Shown: piece by piece, positions 61,309 to 64,000 of the stretch
How the letters are laid out: the number at the start of each line of letters is the position of its first letter
How positions within the stretch are numbered: the first letter of the stretch is position 1
Assembly: GCA_027627225.1 (NCBI GenBank)
Contig: CM051033.1
Span: 45,016,816-45,080,815, forward strand
Origin: Congeria kusceri
Lineage: Eukaryota > Mollusca > Bivalvia > Myida > Dreissenidae
Direction: 5' to 3'
Length of the DNA: 64,000 bases
The notes under the pieces: generated by a model
The model's input: only the letters and a program-made list of their open reading frames with translations
The model's database searches: none
What the model was told of the DNA's origin: nothing
Position numbers and translations under genes: made by a program

Positions 61309-64000
61309 GTACTTATCTGGTTTATTTAGCTATACTGTTGTATGCATTTATATGCGCAATGCTTATAAACAAAATTAAGTAGTGTCATTCTTTTGTTTTG
61401 TAGTACGATGTTTAAATTAATTCCCAAACTGGAATGTCATAATTACTGTCAGTTGAATACATTGGTCAGTGGGGATATATGATTGTATTGATCTTATGGT
61501 AGATATATTTTTCAGTATTTTCTTGCACTCCAATGTTGTTTTTATTATATTTTTTTTCAATAAAAAAAATATGAGTATTATAAAAATATTATTTTCTAGT
61601 GTTTTTGAAGTTTGCTTATTGAAGACAAGTGGATCAAAATGATGCAGGGCACATTATTTGCTTTAGTCAAAAATAAGAAATCGCCATATGCTTGCATCAA
61701 AAAGCAGGATTCTGCATCAATTGAAATCTCTAAGACTGGGTGTCCATAATAGTATCAAACTGAGTTGCTTTCTTATAATTCATTTGAATAATATTTTCAA
61801 CAGAGTGTTGTTAATATCATAAAGCAAATTTCATAAGTCATATTGTATATGAGCTAATTTTCAATAGACAATTTCATGCTGAAATGGCAGGTTTATTTAC
61901 ACTTTAAATGTGGTCGACAGTTCATAAATATGTAACGAGACAACTTTAATATTACAGATTCATTTAACAAATTTGACAAAAGCAAAATTTGGTAGTGTAG
62001 CCTACATTTAAGAAAAAAAAGCAAAATAACAGTTACACATTCTGCATAAACTTCAAACATTTTTACCTGTGGACTAGTTACATTCTGATCAAAGTGGTGA
62101 GTGAATAATGTCAAAAGCACCATAACTATGAAACACTAGTATGTATTTTTCAGTGTTTCACAGAAATGATGCTGAAGATTATTTCCAAACTCCAGATGGC
62201 TTCAAATTGAGCTGAATATAACATTATTCCACGGCCGATCTGATATTATTTACCGTACTGTTATTTGGGTAATTATTACCGCTGATCACTTTTTTTATAA
62301 TACTTCCCAATAATTTTCAGCATTTACGTGTGCATTAGGCTAAAAAAAATTAATGATTTGGTTCCCAGGCAGCGCCGCAACGTTTTTTTATGGCCCGCCA
62401 CAAATTTGTTTAAATGCCCCAAAAAAATTTATAAACTATTTTGGACGATCGCGCCCGGGTTTTAAAGGAGCAGTCCAGAAATATGTTAATAAAATAAAAA
62501 AAATTGCAGAAAGTGTTTCTAATGGGCATGTTATCGAACAAAATACAAAAACTACGCACTGAAATCTGTTAATTATTAACATTTTGGTAACTGACTATAG
62601 TCTTTTTTTCTGTATGCGATAAATGATGATGACTCTGGAGTAAACAAGCATGTACATTATAGTATAATCCGTTTGTATCAAATGCTTTTGAACAATGCCT
62701 TTCGTAAATAAGAAACAGATTTCGGACGAAGAAACACCATAAACGTTCATAAGAACTATTACTAAAATAACGATGTATTGAATTAGATCCCATGGACAGC
62801 GGCTTAAAATTAAACGATTCTGAATTTTAACATAGCGGAAGAAGAGTATCCCGGTGGAGATTTCGGTGTTTCCAGTAACTTTATTCCTGTCCGATTTCAT
62901 TATATTAATCGGATATACACAAATTGTGAAATATATTTGTAAATTTTGAAGAAGGTCATATTCGATTGGGAACTTTTACAAATAACGTCTATTTGTTGAT
63001 TAAAACTTTTGATTCGTAGATGCGTTTGCTTGTGTAATAGCATTCCATATTTTTGAAGAAAATCTGTGTCAATATAAGTCCTATGGACACAAACGAAAAT
63101 GAAAGCTGCGTTGACCAGTGTTGGTTTTCCTTTCCAAAAATTATTGATTTTTCGCAAAAATAATTCCTTTTTTTGACAGTTATAAAAATATGAATTACGA
63201 AAAGTTAAATTCTATAAATAGAAGTACTTTAATGTTGATGGTATATCAGTTTGAAGGCACTTACTTTAATTATGAACATTCAAATTGATTGTCTTTTTAC
63301 GTCAGCTTGCATAAATGATCGTTTGTGATTAATAAATCTATATTTAGAATTTTCTAAAAAGTGGTGCTTATATTGTTATTTAAACTTAAAATTGTCTTTA
63401 ATCTGTACTTATTTACTTGTTTTAATAAGCCAATAGAAAAGAGTAGGAGAAAAAATAAATAAATACTTCAATAAAAAAAATAATTCGCCTTCCCTCCTGA
63501 TTTTTTGGAACAAAAGTGCCTGAGAAACAAATCATTATTTTTTTTTTAGCCTTAGTTTATCGGAATTTCAAAACTGTTGCTTATGAGCGCGGCCATTTAA
63601 TGATCATGTGATTGAAAGTAGTCCAAAATGTCGCATGATGTACCATGAGCGAATTATTTTTAGAATCGCCTGTGTACCCAGCGTGAACCAACGGTTTGGA
63701 GTTCGATGCGTACGAATTAAACCACCAGGGCGATAGCAAGCATCGGAACGAAAACAGTGCATTATGACGTCATCATCATTGATAAACATTGAGCGAATGA
63801 TGTCAGTTTTATTGATAATAAGCAAAGAATCAATGTGATGTCGTGATGTCATACTTAAATACAGTGAAAATTTGGTTTTATTGCGGTAAAAACATAATGC
63901 AGAAATGAGTTGTTTGTCACAATTTTGTTATCGCGCGTTTAAGCACGTGCATTTTACAGAACAATTTCGTCGAATTTCTGGAAATATTTTCAAAACATTA
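61309..64000. other. Right-end stretch, no recognised gene
   Basis: AT-rich sequence with short frames only (62353-62562, 62569-62900, 63604-63852). The last, minus-strand with HCFRSDACYRPGGLIRTHRTP, has unusual Cys and basic content for noise, but no domain I recognise. Confidence 0.35.

Overview
This is AT-rich eukaryotic DNA from an invertebrate, most plausibly a bivalve mollusc. The host-type genes are split by GT-AG introns. The background carries tRNA-derived SINEs, a decayed LINE, several foldback elements and many minisatellites. The predicted proteins look like animal chymotrypsin-fold secreted proteins. The species cannot be fixed from the sequence. Gene density is low: only one host gene appears intact, and most long open frames lie in repeats.

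Left third (1-23.6 kb). Four diverged, same-orientation copies of one long, apparently non-coding unit can be followed by eye: U1 about 1-9.1 kb, U2 9.47-12.34 kb, U3 12.44-18.42 kb, U4 18.7-23.6 kb. They are broken by later insertions: a dead LINE at 6.0-8.0 kb, a 364 bp duplication ending inside a SINE at 8.4-9.1 kb, and a small terminal-inverted-repeat element at 14.6 kb. Short tandem arrays sit at or near the heads of U1 and U4 and at the U2/U3 junction. From 23.6 to 27.5 kb I recognise no gene.

Middle and right (27.5-56 kb). A small family of trypsin/chymotrypsin-fold genes is present in three copies: P1 (+, 28.7-30.05 kb, badly decayed), P2 (+, 40.5-47.46 kb, broken) and P3 (-, 53.13-55.67 kb, apparently intact, six exons, 282 residues). 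P2 and P3 both lack catalytic His57 (now Gln) and Ser195 (Met or Ile), and the Cys42-Cys58 disulfide. They keep Asp102, Asp189, Asp194, the activation N-terminus and the other disulfides. P1 has a stop that is one base from the same Gln codon. The ancestor was therefore probably already a secreted pseudoprotease before the locus duplicated. Upstream blocks, 3' flanks and more distant flanking modules were copied with the genes.

P2's first intron is occupied by an antisense mobile-element gene (41.84-45.12 kb). It joins a possible cysteine-peptidase-like segment, an in-frame array of 10-residue repeats, a Cys-rich basic region and a DDE-like core. The rest of the region holds an 827 bp terminal-inverted-repeat element (50.06-50.89 kb), a perfect-looking foldback (48.47-48.63 kb), an inverted pair of a dispersed element (33.8 and 38.2 kb) and large minisatellites (51.9-52.35 kb; 56.1-57.9 kb, upstream of P3).

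Right end (57.9-64 kb). I recognise one SINE (60.4 kb, minus strand) and one short inverted-repeat element (61.06-61.31 kb), and no convincing gene. All identities here are from reading the sequence; no alignment or database search was run.
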